This document shows positions 32,853-45,017 of a DNA stretch of 64,000 nucleotides, in pieces. The stretch spans positions 153,583,607 to 153,647,606 of the forward strand of contig OY744520.1 of the NCBI GenBank assembly GCA_963556195.1, in the 5' to 3' direction. The translations under genes and the position numbers were made by a program. The stretch's first letter is position 1. Each line of letters opens with the position of its first letter. The notes below the pieces were generated by a model that was given only the letters and a program-made list of their open reading frames with translations, did not search any database and was not told the DNA's origin. The DNA is from Sepiola atlantica. Taxonomy: Eukaryota > Mollusca > Cephalopoda > Sepiida > Sepiolidae.

Positions 32853-35198
32853 AAAAATTAAAGAAACTACTGCTCCCACCTCTGAACTCCATATTAATAT
32901 TTTTATTCTTATTTTTTAAATTTCTATAATTATCAATTTTCAAGTTATAAATAAAATAAAGGAAAACGCCGGCAGCCATGACTTAAACAAAATACTTTTT
33001 TGCTAATGAGTCACCACTTATCAAGGCTAAAAACACTCGAGGATAAGGGTTAATGAGATAGATAGAATGACAATTGAAGGATTTAAAATATCCACATACC
33101 ACCCACTCAAAATAATAGCAATTTCCCCCATTTTATCAGAAATATTGCTCATGGAATGTAGGGAATAAACGACAAAATAAGTAAAAGCAAGAGTTAACAC
33201 CCCAAATTGTTTTAATTTTGTGAAAACTGTTATTATACATAGAAAACAATGTATGTAAAATTTAATTTATTATTAACTTATTCCACCATGTTGATTTATA
33301 CAGTAAGGATTATGATAGTATTTTGAAGATAAAATTTATACGTTTTTTTATGTAAGAAAACTACATACTAAAAATATAATAATAATAATGGGATTTCTAG
33401 ATACATAATGAAGACTAAATAAAATATTATTTGCTACTGATGAAAAAAAAAGAAAATGATATTAAAAACCAATGAGTATACATACATACATATGCAAGCA
33501 ATGTAAACAATCATTTTGTATTAAAAGCTTTCATTCTAAGATTTATTTAGACTCTTCTTTTGAATGAGTGTCTGTCAAGCAAAATAGTAAAAAGCAAGTT
33601 CAAGATCCTGACTAGAAATAAGGTTCGCATAAACTGAAAAAGAATATTTTCGATTTGCGTAAAAGTGCTGGTCACTTCGATAATTACGGTTTAAATAAAT
33701 ATTTATTTATCTGAAAATATTTTACTACATAAAAGAAAAAGAAAAAGAAAAAGAAATCGAAGGAAATCATGTGTTGTTTGGTGGGTATATTCAGCAGCAG
33801 GGCGCCATGTTGGTTTATATAGCAAGTGAAATGAAAGCATGTTGAAGATAAGATATGTTTTTCATGTAATAAAAAAAAATCGGATCTCTAAATAAGTAAT
33901 AGAAATTAAATAAAATAATATATTATTATTTGTTAGCGATTAAAAAAAGATTATTTTAATATTATTATCTGACCGCAGAGTACGGTGCTGCTGATAATAT
34001 GTATCTTACTCAATATTTGAACCCGGTGATTTCAGTGGCAGGTGTAACGAGATTGGCCAGGTTGATTAGAGCTAAGTGGGGGTGATACTAATTGTGATGA
34101 AAAAGTGTGCAAGGACAAGTTTTGGAATTTAGGGAAGAATGCATTAATGAAATAAGACATGATATTGTGAGTAGTGATGGGACGATTCCAATATTTTTAC
34201 CGATTCCGATACAATTACCGATTCTGTTCTAAATTCCCGATTCCAATACAATTACCGATTCCAATAACAGAAACGCACAAAAAACACAGCCACAGTATGA
34301 AAGTAATCACCTGTGCAGCTATAGACTCCCTATTGAAAGAGTTCATTAAATGGCGTCGATTTAAGTTCATTTGTAGCAGTCATGAATCATGTTTACTTCT
34401 TAATGCGTATCAGTGTCCCTGTGAGGTGGTTTGGCTAAATGTTGGCCAATCAGCTCGCAGGGCGCATTGATATCATTAATTCCCTAAAGGACTACTTCAG
34501 CCTCTTTAGAAATGGCAGACGATCGGCAGACGGTTCCCTGGCACCAGTCAAAACGGATCGTCTCATCTTGTCCTCTGCCTTCGTCACCAACATCATGTGA
34601 TGCTGTCTTCACCGAAGATATATTCATTAACAAGGCAGCAGCAAACTTTTTACTTCTTCCTATTTCAATAAACCTTTTGTTGTTGTTGTTGTTGTTGTTA
34701 TAAAAGAAGCGTTGCTTTTCTTTCGTGAAATGTTTTTCTCTATATTAATAAAATATAGAAATTGATCTAAGCATTTCTATACTTATTTCTGTACGTTTAT
34801 ATAGAATTTTTCTGATATCTGGAGTTTTTCTTATCGCAAATTTCTTTTTCCTAAAATGAACAATGAGGTTAAAATGTAAATATACTAAAGTCATGTTAAA
34901 AAAAATCAACTAAAAATTTATTTACGTCATTTTTTTAATCATTTTGTGCTGGAACAAAATCTATAAAAAACGGATATGTTCAGTTTTTGTATCTCACTAA
35001 TAAGTTATAAAAAACCCAATGCACATTAGGAAATTTTTAGATAAATAAATTTCCTTTCGTGTGATAGGATTTTAGGCATTTATAACGATGTTATAAGGGT
35101 CTTTCCGACGAATCTCCCACCGGAGAATTTGACCCAAAATAATTCTACCTCAAAGAATTTGACCGACCTGATATATCATTTTTTGTTAACACTGAGAG

Positions 35199-36640
35199 TT
35201 TTTTTAGGGGGTGGGGGAGCAGATATTTTTGCATGAACTTTTAGGACATTGATTAGATATCTGACACTGAACAAATTTATTATTGACAAAAAATTTATTG
35301 ATATTTTTTAGCCATCTTATCGAAAATATATCTTATGGATAAAAAAACAAACTTCAATAATTAAAGTATAAAATGCACGATATATCATAAAATGAAATGC
35401 CGTGAAAGACAAGATGTGTGAAAAAGACAAACGAAAAAAAAAATTTAAATACAGGAAAAAAATCAAGAAACGAGAGATCAACGAACGTCTTCAGAAAAAG
35501 TGAAGATTTTAAATTTATTCTATAACGGTAAAAATGCAGGAAAAAGAAGGATGCAATTTCTTGCTATGGTATATAGTTCACTGTTTTCCCTCACAAATGT
35601 TTGCAATGGGCAGGCAGCTAGATCATATAGCGATATGGATGATTCACAGACGTCACGTTCTTGAACCAAGTCATCATTTAAAAAAAAAATGTATGAACTG
35701 TTGCAGAACTAGTTTTAGCAACTAGGATGGAAGAGATACAGCTGTAATGTGAACCTGTGTCTGATCGTCAACTTGTTGTCCTTGTACAAATTCGATGCTT
35801 GATTTTGACACTGGCCGTAGTGTTGTCAATCATGTGGTCTTGATCACTGCTGTAATAAAAGGATTTTCCTTCCATAAAAGATCACAGCTCAAGTTTAAAA
35901 CAAGCAAAAATGTTTTATGTTGAGATTAAATGACACTCAGCTTCTCCATGGAACGACAGACTTGCAAAATGGATAAACATCTCTTCTAATCAAACAGCAA
36001 CCAGTCTATCGGCTTAAGGCCCATATGTCTATGAAACCCACAGTAACTCAACTGACCCCCTCTGCCCGTTCTGCTGGAATATATCTAGATATCATTTGGA
36101 ACACACAGCGAGATCACTCAAGATATATCAGCTTTTAATCTATGGACATAAAAACTGACTGACCATGGGGGCCGCTATCTGGTATGAACATAACTTTTAC
36201 AAAGTCTCAATTTGCTTACAATAACAAAATGGAGTGTATTCAAGAAGATATTATTATTTCAAAGAGTCAGCCAATCTTTTGGTTGGTCTAACACTAAGCC
36301 AAATATCTTTCTCATCACCGGCCTCTCATCTGCAGCATGTATCTACGCACCCCACTAAACATGCAGCACTGTACTTGTTTACACACCTATAGATGACGAA
36401 AAGAACAAGAAAAATCTATGAGGTGTTGCATTAGAATACGAGAGAGTACTAATTCCTAATGAGTTATCAGTAAATACTGTGATGTCAATGTAAAACAAAT
36501 GGTTTTCCATTTTCCCACTTAGGGATTATAAGAAGTTTTCTTACTCAATGCCAATCTGTGCAATAGAAGGTATTATTTCACACCACGATCTAGAAACCCC
36601 AGTCCGTGGTCTGAGTGGATGTAGGTTGTGTATAAGTAAA
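35199..36640. other. Non-coding stretch
   Basis: No gene or element recognised. The frame at 35534-35725 has no domain. Confidence 0.4.
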
Positions 36641-37013
36641 GTAGAGTGATCTGCTATTGTATCAGGCAAGACAGAGTTATCTGCCCCTGACAGATAACTA
36701 TATACAGAACATAGCGACAGCCATTTGCAATGTGAGGATACACACGTGAAACCGTTATTAGATAATAGATATTATACATAGCTCTACGAACAGAATCAAC
36801 TTCGAAAGTTACCAATTTGAAACCGTATACTTTGCAGGCAAATGGGCCAACAATATTTGGAGCTGATAAAACAACTCGTGGAGTTGCAAAACGAAAACAT
36901 TGAGGTCAGAAAACAGAGAGAATTCGCGGTCAGCTAAACACATCCCATTTTAAAAGTCCAGAGCGACCGTCAATAGGCCTTGATACCACAGACGGTGAAT
37001 GGACGTTGTTTCT

Positions 37014-37541
37014 TGATACATGGGCCAGATATAAATAAACGAGCTGAGAGCCATGTGTTTGCCCGAAGCAAACAGACTACTGTTTTAATTGATATGACCT
37101 AAGATGCTGAATTCTGCCACGGAAGAACACCGATTAGACCAAATACGACTCATTGTAGTTAACGGATTACATAAGGAGGTGCACCTGCAGGAGTTTCACT
37201 CTATGAAGCAGAAAGAGGGTGAGTACATAACACAGTTTTTAGCTCGTTTACGTGGTCAAGCCAAGTTCTGTGAATTCAAGGTTAACTGTCCAAACGAATG
37301 GAGTTGCGGGCCGCAAGTGGACTATTCGGGTGACATGGTTGCTGGGAAAATGGTAGCCAGGTTCGCTAACCCGGAGTACCAGAGTAAAGTATTAGCGGAG
37401 GCCGCTACACTCACTACTCTGAAACAGAAATTCAACAGATTGGTTTGCATAGAGACAACAGACAAGTCGACCCCTCACTTACATGACACTGTGCATCACC
37501 TTGCATTCTCTAATCTGCAAAGTTTGGGCCAGGAACAGTAA
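37014..37541 (+). pseudogene. Gypsy gag (capsid region)
   Basis: A gag start (GEWTLFLDTWARYK) is readable at about 37000-37035. After broken frames comes an open 145-codon segment (37104-37541) with FHSMKQKEGEYITQFLARL and SKVLAEAATLTTLKQKFNRL. This is a typical capsid-like segment of invertebrate Gypsy gag. It forms the element's particle. The N-terminal part has stops. Confidence 0.8.
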
Positions 37542-37625
37542 CCCTGGAAAATCGAAACCCCTGCGACTCCACGAAATGCTGGGCCCTATAGAAGGTGCGG
37601 AAAGACTTCACACCCTAATGGATCA

Positions 37626-37883
37626 ATGAATCAGAGAGATTTTCCAGCAGTTAAGCTGATATGTCATCATTGTGGATTGACGGGGCACTTAAAGAAAGTA
37701 TGCCGGAAGCTCGCGACATCCAGAATGAAAGCTACAAGCAAAGCGTCAAGAAGTGAGTCGGTCATGTTTACTAACGGTATTCCAGGTAGTCGTCAAGCTT
37801 ACAAAACCAACAGATGTGACTGCAGTGGGACGGGGGACAGTTTCAGATTACCCCCCCCCCCCCGGGGCCACCTCCGTCGGTGA
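37626..37883 (+). pseudogene. Gypsy nucleocapsid zinc knuckle
   Basis: A CCHC motif is visible: C13, C16, H21 and C26 (CHHCGLTGHLKKVC). A basic tail then runs into a poly-C tract (about 37850-37864). The knuckle binds RNA. The frame after it is broken. Confidence 0.8.
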
Positions 37884-38289
37884 CAGTGGAAGTAACTATG
37901 ATGCCCAGAATTCATGCTACATTCGGACGCGTACCTAAGAGTCCAATAAACCATCATCATCGTCACATCCTCATCTTTGCAGACATCGGAGCCCAGACTT
38001 GCTCGAGTGGACACGAGATTAAAAAATCCTTGGATACCCGAACGGGAGTACCTCGTACCAACTACCCACCGAATATAGGGAAGAATGGACAACCGGTTGC
38101 ACATAAAAGGTGTCTTATTCTTGCACATAAAAGTTAGATCAAGAGAGACACGACAGGTGGTGTATATGTCAGACAACATATCTGGCTTTTATTTGTCACA
38201 AACCGCTCTGAAGGATCTGGGTTTGTTGCCCTTAAGGTTTCCAAACTTGTGATCACAGAGCAGCTCGTCAAGGGACGCAAATAAAACAT

Positions 38290-39330
38290 AGGACATCTGT
38301 TCCATCAAAGCTGGATACTATCCCATTCCAACCAACGGAAGCCAACAGCCACCAACTAGAACGGTTCATAGTGGAACACTTCAAGTCGAGTGCATTCAAC
38401 CATTACAAACTATGGCAGGCTAACCATTTGATATCACATTTGTCGACACCGACAGCAGTTCACATGCCAATATCGGCCCTTCTTCATTGGAAGAAGAAGG
38501 TGAAAGAAGATTTTGACTAGGTCGTTGCACTGGGCATAATAGAAACGGTACCGGTAGGCACACCAACTCTTTGGTGTTCTAGGATGGTGATCACACCAAA
38601 AACGATGGGTCTCCAAGACGCACGGTGAAACTACAAACATTAAATGACGCCACTATGAGGGAAACACACCACACTTCATCTCCATTCAACCACGTCTCTG
38701 AGATACCTGCCCACACCAGAAAAACAGTCCTTGATGCATGGAATGGATACCGCAGCCTACTGCTCTCTGTAGCGGCACAGGACACTACCACATTCGTTAC
38801 TGAGTGGGGCAGAGACAGGTATTGTCGGACCACTCAAGCATTCCATGGATCAGGGGACGGATATACCCGTCAGTTTGACGCGATTACAGTAGATATGACA
38901 TGGAAAATTTTGGTGCATAGATGACAGCCTCCTATGGGACCATTTGATAAAGTTCTTCTTCAGACACACAGTTGACTACATCAGCCATTGCATGGATAAA
39001 GGTATTGTGTTTAACCCTGACAAGTTCCATTTTGCTGAAACAGAGATGGAATTTGCTGGGTTTCATATCACTGTTGACGGTGGGTAGTGTTGATGATGGA
39101 AGCTATCCTTCACTTCCCTACACCTACAAATATCACCAACGTCAGGTCCTGGTTTGGACTCGTGAATCAGGTGTCATATGCCCTTTCACCAGCTGAAGTG
39201 ATGGCCCCCTTCCGGGAACTATTACTGACAAAGAACCGAAAGTTCTAATAGGGTGAGACACTGGAACGCCTATTTCAAGAGACAAAGAGGGTGATCGTAA
39301 AGAAAATTGAAAAATCAACAGAACTATGGA
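38290..39330 (+). pseudogene. Gypsy reverse transcriptase, fragmented
   Basis: Recognisable RT stretches are scattered over three frames. Examples are SPFNHVSEIPAHTRKTVLDA (about 38670), TFVTEWGRDRYCRT (about 38795), FNPDKFHFAETEMEFAGFHI (about 39012) and TNITNVRSWFGLVNQVSYAL (about 39125). The order is correct. Several frameshifts and stops make it non-functional. Confidence 0.85.
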
Positions 39331-39412
39331 CCTGGCAACAGATTATAGTAAAGCAGGCATTGCATACTTTTTTTTATTTCAGAAGCATTAAAAATGTCCG
39401 GGTGAAACAGAC

Positions 39413-39721
39413 ATGAGTTGCAGCGAGGGTCACTGGAAGCTCATTCTGGCTGGATCCCAATTTACCAATGATGCAGAATCGCATTACGCACCAGTGGAAG
39501 GAGAAGCCTTAGCCCTTATCTACATGTTAGAGTCCTGTCATATGTTAGTACTAGAATGCCCAGATTTTCTGGCGACAGTGGACCACCAACCACTGACAAA
39601 AATATTTTCTGATCAGGCCCTAGAAAACATTAAAATCTCTCGTCTCTTAAACTTCAAAGAACGAAGCCTAATGCACAAATTCTGGATTAGACACAATGCC
39701 ACACCTGATTGTGCTTCCTGA
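39413..39721 (+). pseudogene. Gypsy RNase H
   Basis: 103 codons. It contains APVEGEALALIYMLESC and ATVDHQPLTKIF, typical of the RNase H domain that degrades the RNA template. It ends at a stop before the integrase zinc domain, which is traceable in other frames at about 39725-39830. Confidence 0.85.
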
Positions 39722-39836
39722 ATTTTGATACCTCGACAACTTCAGGCAGAGGTCCTCGAGTTACTTCATTCTGCATATCAAGGCATAAACGACATGCTGG
39801 CAAATGCAAGACAATGGTTGTTCTAGTCAGGGCTGA

Positions 39837-40319
39837 GTGCTAGCGTCAGGTAGACCAGATCCAAGTGCCACACTTGCAACACAATTGCACCATCTCAGCC
39901 GAATGGAACACTTGATGTCACCAACAGACCTGGGATTTCCATTTCAACAAGTTCGAGTGGACTTTGTTGACATACAAGGCAAACAGTATTTGTTATACAC
40001 TGATCAATATACTGGCTGGATGGAAGTGGCCCTAATGCCATCGGAGAAGGCCAACACCATGTGTGACACGATGAGAACATGGTTTTGCACATATGGTGCA
40101 CCGGAAGAAATCTCATCAGATGGTGGACCTCCATTTGAGTCCCAGGAGTATGACTTATTTCTGAAGAACTGGGGGATACGGAAACGAATGTCATCAGCGT
40201 ACTACCCTCAAAGCAATGGCCATGCAGAGGTAGCGGTAAAGACAGCTAAGTGTATACTCACTGACAATACAAATGACTGCGGACGCCTATGCCATGATCG
40301 TGCTGCTCGGCACTGCTGA
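39837..40319 (+). pseudogene. Gypsy integrase core
   Basis: 160 codons. The catalytic triad is visible as D56 (YTDQYTGW), D95 (SSDGGPPF) and E131 (SNGHAEVAV), a D,D(35)E arrangement. The core is intact but ends in a frameshift around 40300. Confidence 0.9.
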
Positions 40320-40351
40320 CCCATCAAATCACCCCCGTTCAGAACCTTGAC

Positions 40352-40645
40352 ATGTCCTCAGCTATAATGCTGTATAGTTTGATTATTAAGGATTACCTCC
40401 TAGTCCTACAGGATAAGTACCAAACACGGAAGGAGGGGAAAGAGATAGGTGAACTAAGGGAGGTTGCGATGGCCAAAAGTCACATGTTGAATGAACAGTT
40501 CTACAACCAGCATTGTCGTCCAATTCAGGAACTAAAAGTCGGAGATTTCGTCCAGATCCAGAACCAAGATGGTCCCCACCCTCGTCAATGGAGAAAGACA
40601 GGGAGAGTCGTGGAAACAGGTGACAACCGACAGTACCAGGTGTGA
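40352..40645 (+). pseudogene. Gypsy integrase C-terminal domain
   Basis: It contains ELKVGDFVQIQNQDGPHPRQ and WRKTGRVVETGDNRQYQV, the GPY/F-like C-terminal module. It follows the core in a shifted frame. Confidence 0.8.
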
Positions 40646-41075
40646 ATGGATTGAAGCAATCGGGTAATGCTAATAAATTCCGAACCTCCACGCCAACAAA
40701 GTCTTAATGAGGCTATGGAGGTCAATGTCACGTCGCCCAATGAAGCCGAAGAAGAACAGATGGTGGTGGACGACACCACAGAGGTTGTGGGAAGAAACAC
40801 AGGGTACACACGCTTGGTTGAGCCCCTACCGTTAAGACTATCCTCATGTTGAAGGGTACGAGCACCAAAAATTTTATCCCTACAAATGCTTGGAAAAGCA
40901 CATGAGTTCTCTTGCACATAAATGAAAAGATCACCATGTCCCTTTATCCCGTGGTTACGGGAGGGGTAAAGTAATCTGCCCTTGTGTCAGGCAGGACAGA
41001 GTTATCTGCCCCTGGCAGATCACCATATATAGAACAAGGCGTGAAAATGTTCCCCGAAATAATAGATGTTATACA

Positions 41076-41391
41076 GGTTTGCGCTCCACATAAGGAGAAG
41101 ATTTATTGCAGACACTTGATAACTGCTTTAGACAATGTATTTTTAGATGGAATTGCAAAAGAAAATCTTGAAACTCCATCTATTACAACAAGTAGGTATT
41201 TATTTGATGTGCTTGATTGTAAAAGCCACTTGACGTCCATACTTAAGGTATTTAAGAGGTTGAGTAGTTTTAATCAGTTTAACCTTTTAGATAAGAAAGC
41301 GAACTGTAGTTTTAATTTGGCACACAATTTGCAAAATCAGCAAGTTTCTTTCACTTCTGTGGAAAAGTACAGATTTTTAGGGTCTATGTAA
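41076..41391 (+). other. Unassigned open frame downstream of LTR
   Basis: The frame enters from the LTR and reads about 105 codons after it (APHKEKIYCRHLITALDNVF...). No domain recognised. It may be a remnant of another element or an exon. I cannot choose. Confidence 0.25.
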
Positions 41392-41399
41392 TGTAACAG

Positions 41400-42000
41400 T
41401 CTAGTGATTTCAGGATGACAAAGGGTATGATGTAGTTTCTTAAGGATTGGACAAAGCTGGTATAACAGTATGCATGATTTAAGTTCAGGACAGCAATGGA
41501 TGTCATAGTAAAATATTTGCTGGTTTTAAGCGCCAACCTTGGACCTTCTATGACTATCCATCATGAATGCTGCTGATTTTTAGTCTGTCACAATTGTAAA
41601 TTGTTGTCTGGACAGGAAATTAGACCATTTCCCAACAACTTGAATCACTGTAATCAATTGCTGCATAATAAATGTCATGACGATTCAAGGTTTATCACAT
41701 GAATGCAACAGAATGCACAAACTGATTTAAGATAAGGTAATACTGCAACATCTGATGCATTCTATCATATATGGTTTAGTGTTGTCAGGGCTGTCTAGTT
41801 CTACCTTTATAAGTAGATGTTTTCAATCATTACATACTTCACACACATTTGCATCGAGCAGAAACTCTTTTGCCATAATTAGGGGCTGAATAGTTTGAAA
41901 ATTGGAGGATTCATTTTGCATAGTATGCAAATATGCCACTTAAGTGATGTCTTTTTGTGGGGATCTTCAGGTTTTAAAAGTGGCAGTAGTCTTGATTTAT
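41400..42000. other. Non-coding stretch
   Basis: I see no gene. It may include decayed Gypsy pol downstream (in minus orientation) of the RT fragment that follows. Confidence 0.35.
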
Positions 42001-42009
42001 CATGTTGCA

Positions 42010-42290
42010 CTACCCATCAACCAATTTCATAGCCAAGCAATTGTTTGTAAATTTGGATTTGTTCAGCATGGTTTTTTTGGCATTGGGCAACATCAATGAA
42101 CTTCTTAACACATTTATCATACTCTGCTTGGCCTCTCCCAGCGACAGTGATGTTCTCAAGATAGACAAATGTGTTAATAAGGATCTCTTTGCCGACAAAT
42201 TTGTCAATAGCTTGTCGAAAGGTAGCAACCCCATTAGTTACTCCAAACGGTATACTGTGGCACGATGAGGAATTAAATCAGAGAAAGGTT
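42010..42290 (-). pseudogene. Gypsy RT fragment
   Basis: In the minus frame from about 42270: PFGVTNGVATFRQAIDKFVG, then INTFVYLENITVAGRGQAEYD. The active-site box is YLEN, close to the YIDN of the 16-20 kb element. It is probably a fragment of the same Gypsy lineage. Confidence 0.75.
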
Positions 42291-42540
42291 ACGCCTAATA
42301 GAAGTGTCAGTCAAAGAGAAACGTTGGCCCTGTTTTGAAATAACCAAGGTCGGCGAATGCAGGAGGTCAGCACAAGTGAGTCATTGCACTTGACACATTA
42401 ACAGCTTTCCCGAACGAACAAGGCTTGATATACAGAACTTTGAAAGTCAACACATTTGGCGTGTATGAGGTACTTACCCACTGTGGAATAAGTGGATGAC
42501 TGGGAAGCATCATGTTTTTGAATGACGGACGACTACAACT

Positions 42541-42616
42541 GACCAAGTTTAGTTTGCAGTCAACAGCTGACTACAACAGACCAAGTTTAGTTTGCAGTCA
42601 ACAGCTGACTACAACT
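42541..42616. repeat. Tandem repeat, 38-bp period
   Basis: Two units of GACCAAGTTTAGTTTGCAGT followed by CAACAGCTGACTACAACA, with a partial third. Confidence 0.9.
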
Positions 42617-43231
42617 GACCAAGGGTTTTGTGACTGGCGCAGTTCTTGACGGTTGGCTGATAAAATGAAATGTTAAGAATAAATTATTCTTTTTAAAAGA
42701 TAAAAATGTTCACTTGATGTTTCGGTCATTTCTTTTCAGCTAGTAGACTCATCGTTTTAGTCCCTAGAACCAAGACGACATTTTCTCTGACAGAAGCAGA
42801 GAAGTAATGTCAGAAGACGCTTACCCCATTCGGACCGGCAGCATCAATATCACAGTTTTGCAGGTCTAAATTCACAACGTTGTTACAGAACTATTGACAG
42901 AGCAACTGGTCAAAATTCATGCGACACTTGTGACTCCGGAAATAGAAGCCGGACCATGTTTAATACTGGGTAAAATTTTTCGCAAATTATCAATAATTAT
43001 GAACGATTTAAATGTAAAAATATAATTTTTATAATTAAAAAACAATTAATTGCGGTCAATTTTTAAAAAACCTTTTGTGGTGAACTTTTGTGGCCAGCGT
43101 ACCTCTGACTATTGTCTTATTCATCATTTTCAATCCTTTCATAACATTCTTCATCATTCAACTGACAATCCATCCATCTCGTTAACCTTCATCCTCGAGT
43201 GACTCTTGGCCTTGATAATAAACAAGAAAAA

Positions 43232-44085
43232 AATAAAAGATAAATTTGTAGAGTAACACTCTCAGTTCTCCCTTTAACCAAAAATGAGATTCGACATTTT
43301 TTTAGGCGATTACGTCTGAACACTCCGAAAAAACTAGGCAGAAAAAAGAAAAAACAAAAGAAAACAATTAATTTAGAATTTAGAGGGGGGAATCAGTTGC
43401 GTATATCAATTTAACGTAAGATGATCCCAATTTCCGGGCCATTCTAATTTTTTAGGGCATTAACTAAAATGTTTACCATTAGCCCTAAGTCCGACTAGCA
43501 ATGTCGTAAAACCAGATGTAATCTAAAAAATAGAACCCCCCCCCCCAAACAAAATGCACAGAATTTGTCTCTCATAGCAAAAAAAGAAGAAAAGAAATTG
43601 GTTAATTGCCTTAAAACGTTAGAATGGACGGAAATGGAATATCATGTTACGTTAAATTTATATGCAAAACTACACCCCCCCCCCCCCACACACACACTCG
43701 AAATTCTAAAAGATTGCTTTCTTTCTTCCCGCCTAGTTTTCAAGGTGTTTACACGTAAAAAAAAAGAAAAGTAAAGTGGTGGACCATAGTCGAGGGCGAA
43801 CCGAAGACTCCTTTTTCATTAGCTACTACTCCAAAGTGTAGGGGGGGGGGGATACCCCCACTTACCCTTGATCTTTTACCTTAAGGATAGGTGTTTAGCA
43901 AGGGGGCATCAAGCACCATTTTTTTAGTCTTTGGTATGACTTGACTGAGGATTGAACCCAGTCCATTAGCGAACAGTACACTCTAACAATTAGGCCCAAT
44001 AGGCTGGTTCACATGTAATCGCCTACAAAAAGTAGAATCTCATTTTTGTGTTTGTGTGTGGGGGAGAGGTATTTAGTTGAGAGTG
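43232..44085. mobile_element. Foldback element with nested SINE
   Basis: The left arm (about 43245-43470) is mirrored by the right arm, which is split into 43595-43758 and 44008-44085. Shared blocks are AATGAGATTC, GGCGATTACG, AACAATTAATTTAGAATTTA and CCATTTCC-GGCCATTCTA. The right arm is interrupted by a SINE. The family recurs at 54460-55545. Confidence 0.75.
43759..44007 (-). mobile_element. tRNA-derived SINE inserted in the foldback arm
   Basis: On the minus strand the head (about 44005-43930) has an A-box-like TAATTGTTAGAGTG and a B box GGTTCAATCC. The body runs to GTCCACCACTTTAC and a simple tail. Flanks TTACACGTAA (43749-43758) and TTCACATGTAA (44008-44018) are likely a diverged target duplication of the arm sequence. 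Confidence 0.7.
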
Positions 44086-44202
44086 CTATAATAGTTTTTA
44101 TGGGAATCTTTAACAATAGCCCTACAACTCGCGAGTCGGGTTGAAAAAAAGTTGTAGAACGTAGTCAAAAAAATGAATATGCAACAAATAAATGCGACGC
44201 AC

Positions 44203-45017
44203 GTAGACACTGGAGATTTTCCTAGTTATCTATTCCATTTGTTTGTATGTTTACGTAGGATAAATGGCTTTTTATTAGACATGAAAAAAAAAAAAAATTT
44301 TTTTCGCCAACAAAATGTTGACTTAATAAAGATGGCGTCAATAGTTGTCACGTGGTGTGTGTTTTTTTTTTTACCGGGAGTCATAATGAAAGCGGCGTTT
44401 TTTTTTTGTTTTTTGTTCTTTTGCTTTACTGAAATATGAAAAATTGGGGTTCGGTTTAGGTTTAGGGTTAGGTTAGGGTATGGAATTTTTTACAGAAACA
44501 ACAGGAGAAAAAAAAAAAACATTACGGTGTGACGAATAAAAATAAGGTATTTTTTTACTATCCATTCCCAGTACAGTTTACCACTTAAAAAAAGTTCAAA
44601 TCCTACTTTTTTGTGCAAATACATTTAAACAACCTAAAAAAACATCCGCAAAGAAGGAATTAAATTTTTTTTTAAAATATTTAAGATTTTAGCGTGGGGG
44701 ATAACTTTCCTTTATAAATTTAACGTAAAATGAGCACCCATTTCCTGGCCACTTAACATTAAACGAGACATGTAACCGACTTGAGTTTCTAATTCGAGAC
44801 TGGAGATTTTCCTAGTTAGCTATTCCATTTGTTTTTATTTTTACGTATGATAAATGGTTTTTCATTAGACATGAAAAAAAAAAAATTCTGGGCACGGATT
44901 TTTACAGCAAAAACATGGCGTCGACAGTCTTGTTTTGTTAGCCTCGTTTCGGGTTCTCGTTGTCAAGTGTGTGTTTTTTTTTACCGGGACTCATAATCAA
45001 AGCGACGTTTGTTTTTT
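44203..45017 (+). repeat. Direct repeats preceding telomere-like tracts
   Basis: The block GAGATTTTCCTAGTTA...ACCGGGAGTCATAAT...AAAGCGGCGTTT occurs at 44203-44420 and again at 44802-45017. Both are followed by telomere-like repeats. Confidence 0.75.
44452..44485 (+). repeat. Short telomere-like repeat
   Basis: GGTTTAGGTTTAGGGTTAGG followed by TTAGGG, following the first direct repeat. Confidence 0.8.

Larger units (their letters stand above)
30602..35198 (+). repeat. 4.6-kb tandem duplication, unit 2
   Basis: Near-identical to 26006-30601 and directly adjacent. Differences include a 12-bp insertion near 31600, loss of about 16 bp near 33115, and one more AAAGAA near 33745. It ends at the shared GTTAACACTGAGAG (35185-35198), after which the flanks diverge. 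An assembly-retained haplotype is an alternative explanation. Confidence 0.95.
36645..41075 (+). mobile_element. Decayed Ty3/Gypsy retrotransposon with LTR remnants
   Basis: Plus-strand order is LTR, gag, zinc knuckle, RT, RNase H, integrase and LTR. The LTR pair shares CAGGACAGAGTTATCTGCCC-type sequence and a nearby TATA-like ATATA-AGAACA. The left copy is at about 36645-36780 and the right at about 40967-41075. A purine tract (GGGAGGGGTAAAG, about 40959-40971) precedes the right LTR. Many stops and frameshifts break the coding region. No target duplication was confirmed. Confidence 0.85.

Noticed and set aside
42541..42616. CRISPR-like direct repeats
   Set aside because: Contiguous tandem repeat with no spacers, in an apparently eukaryotic sequence.
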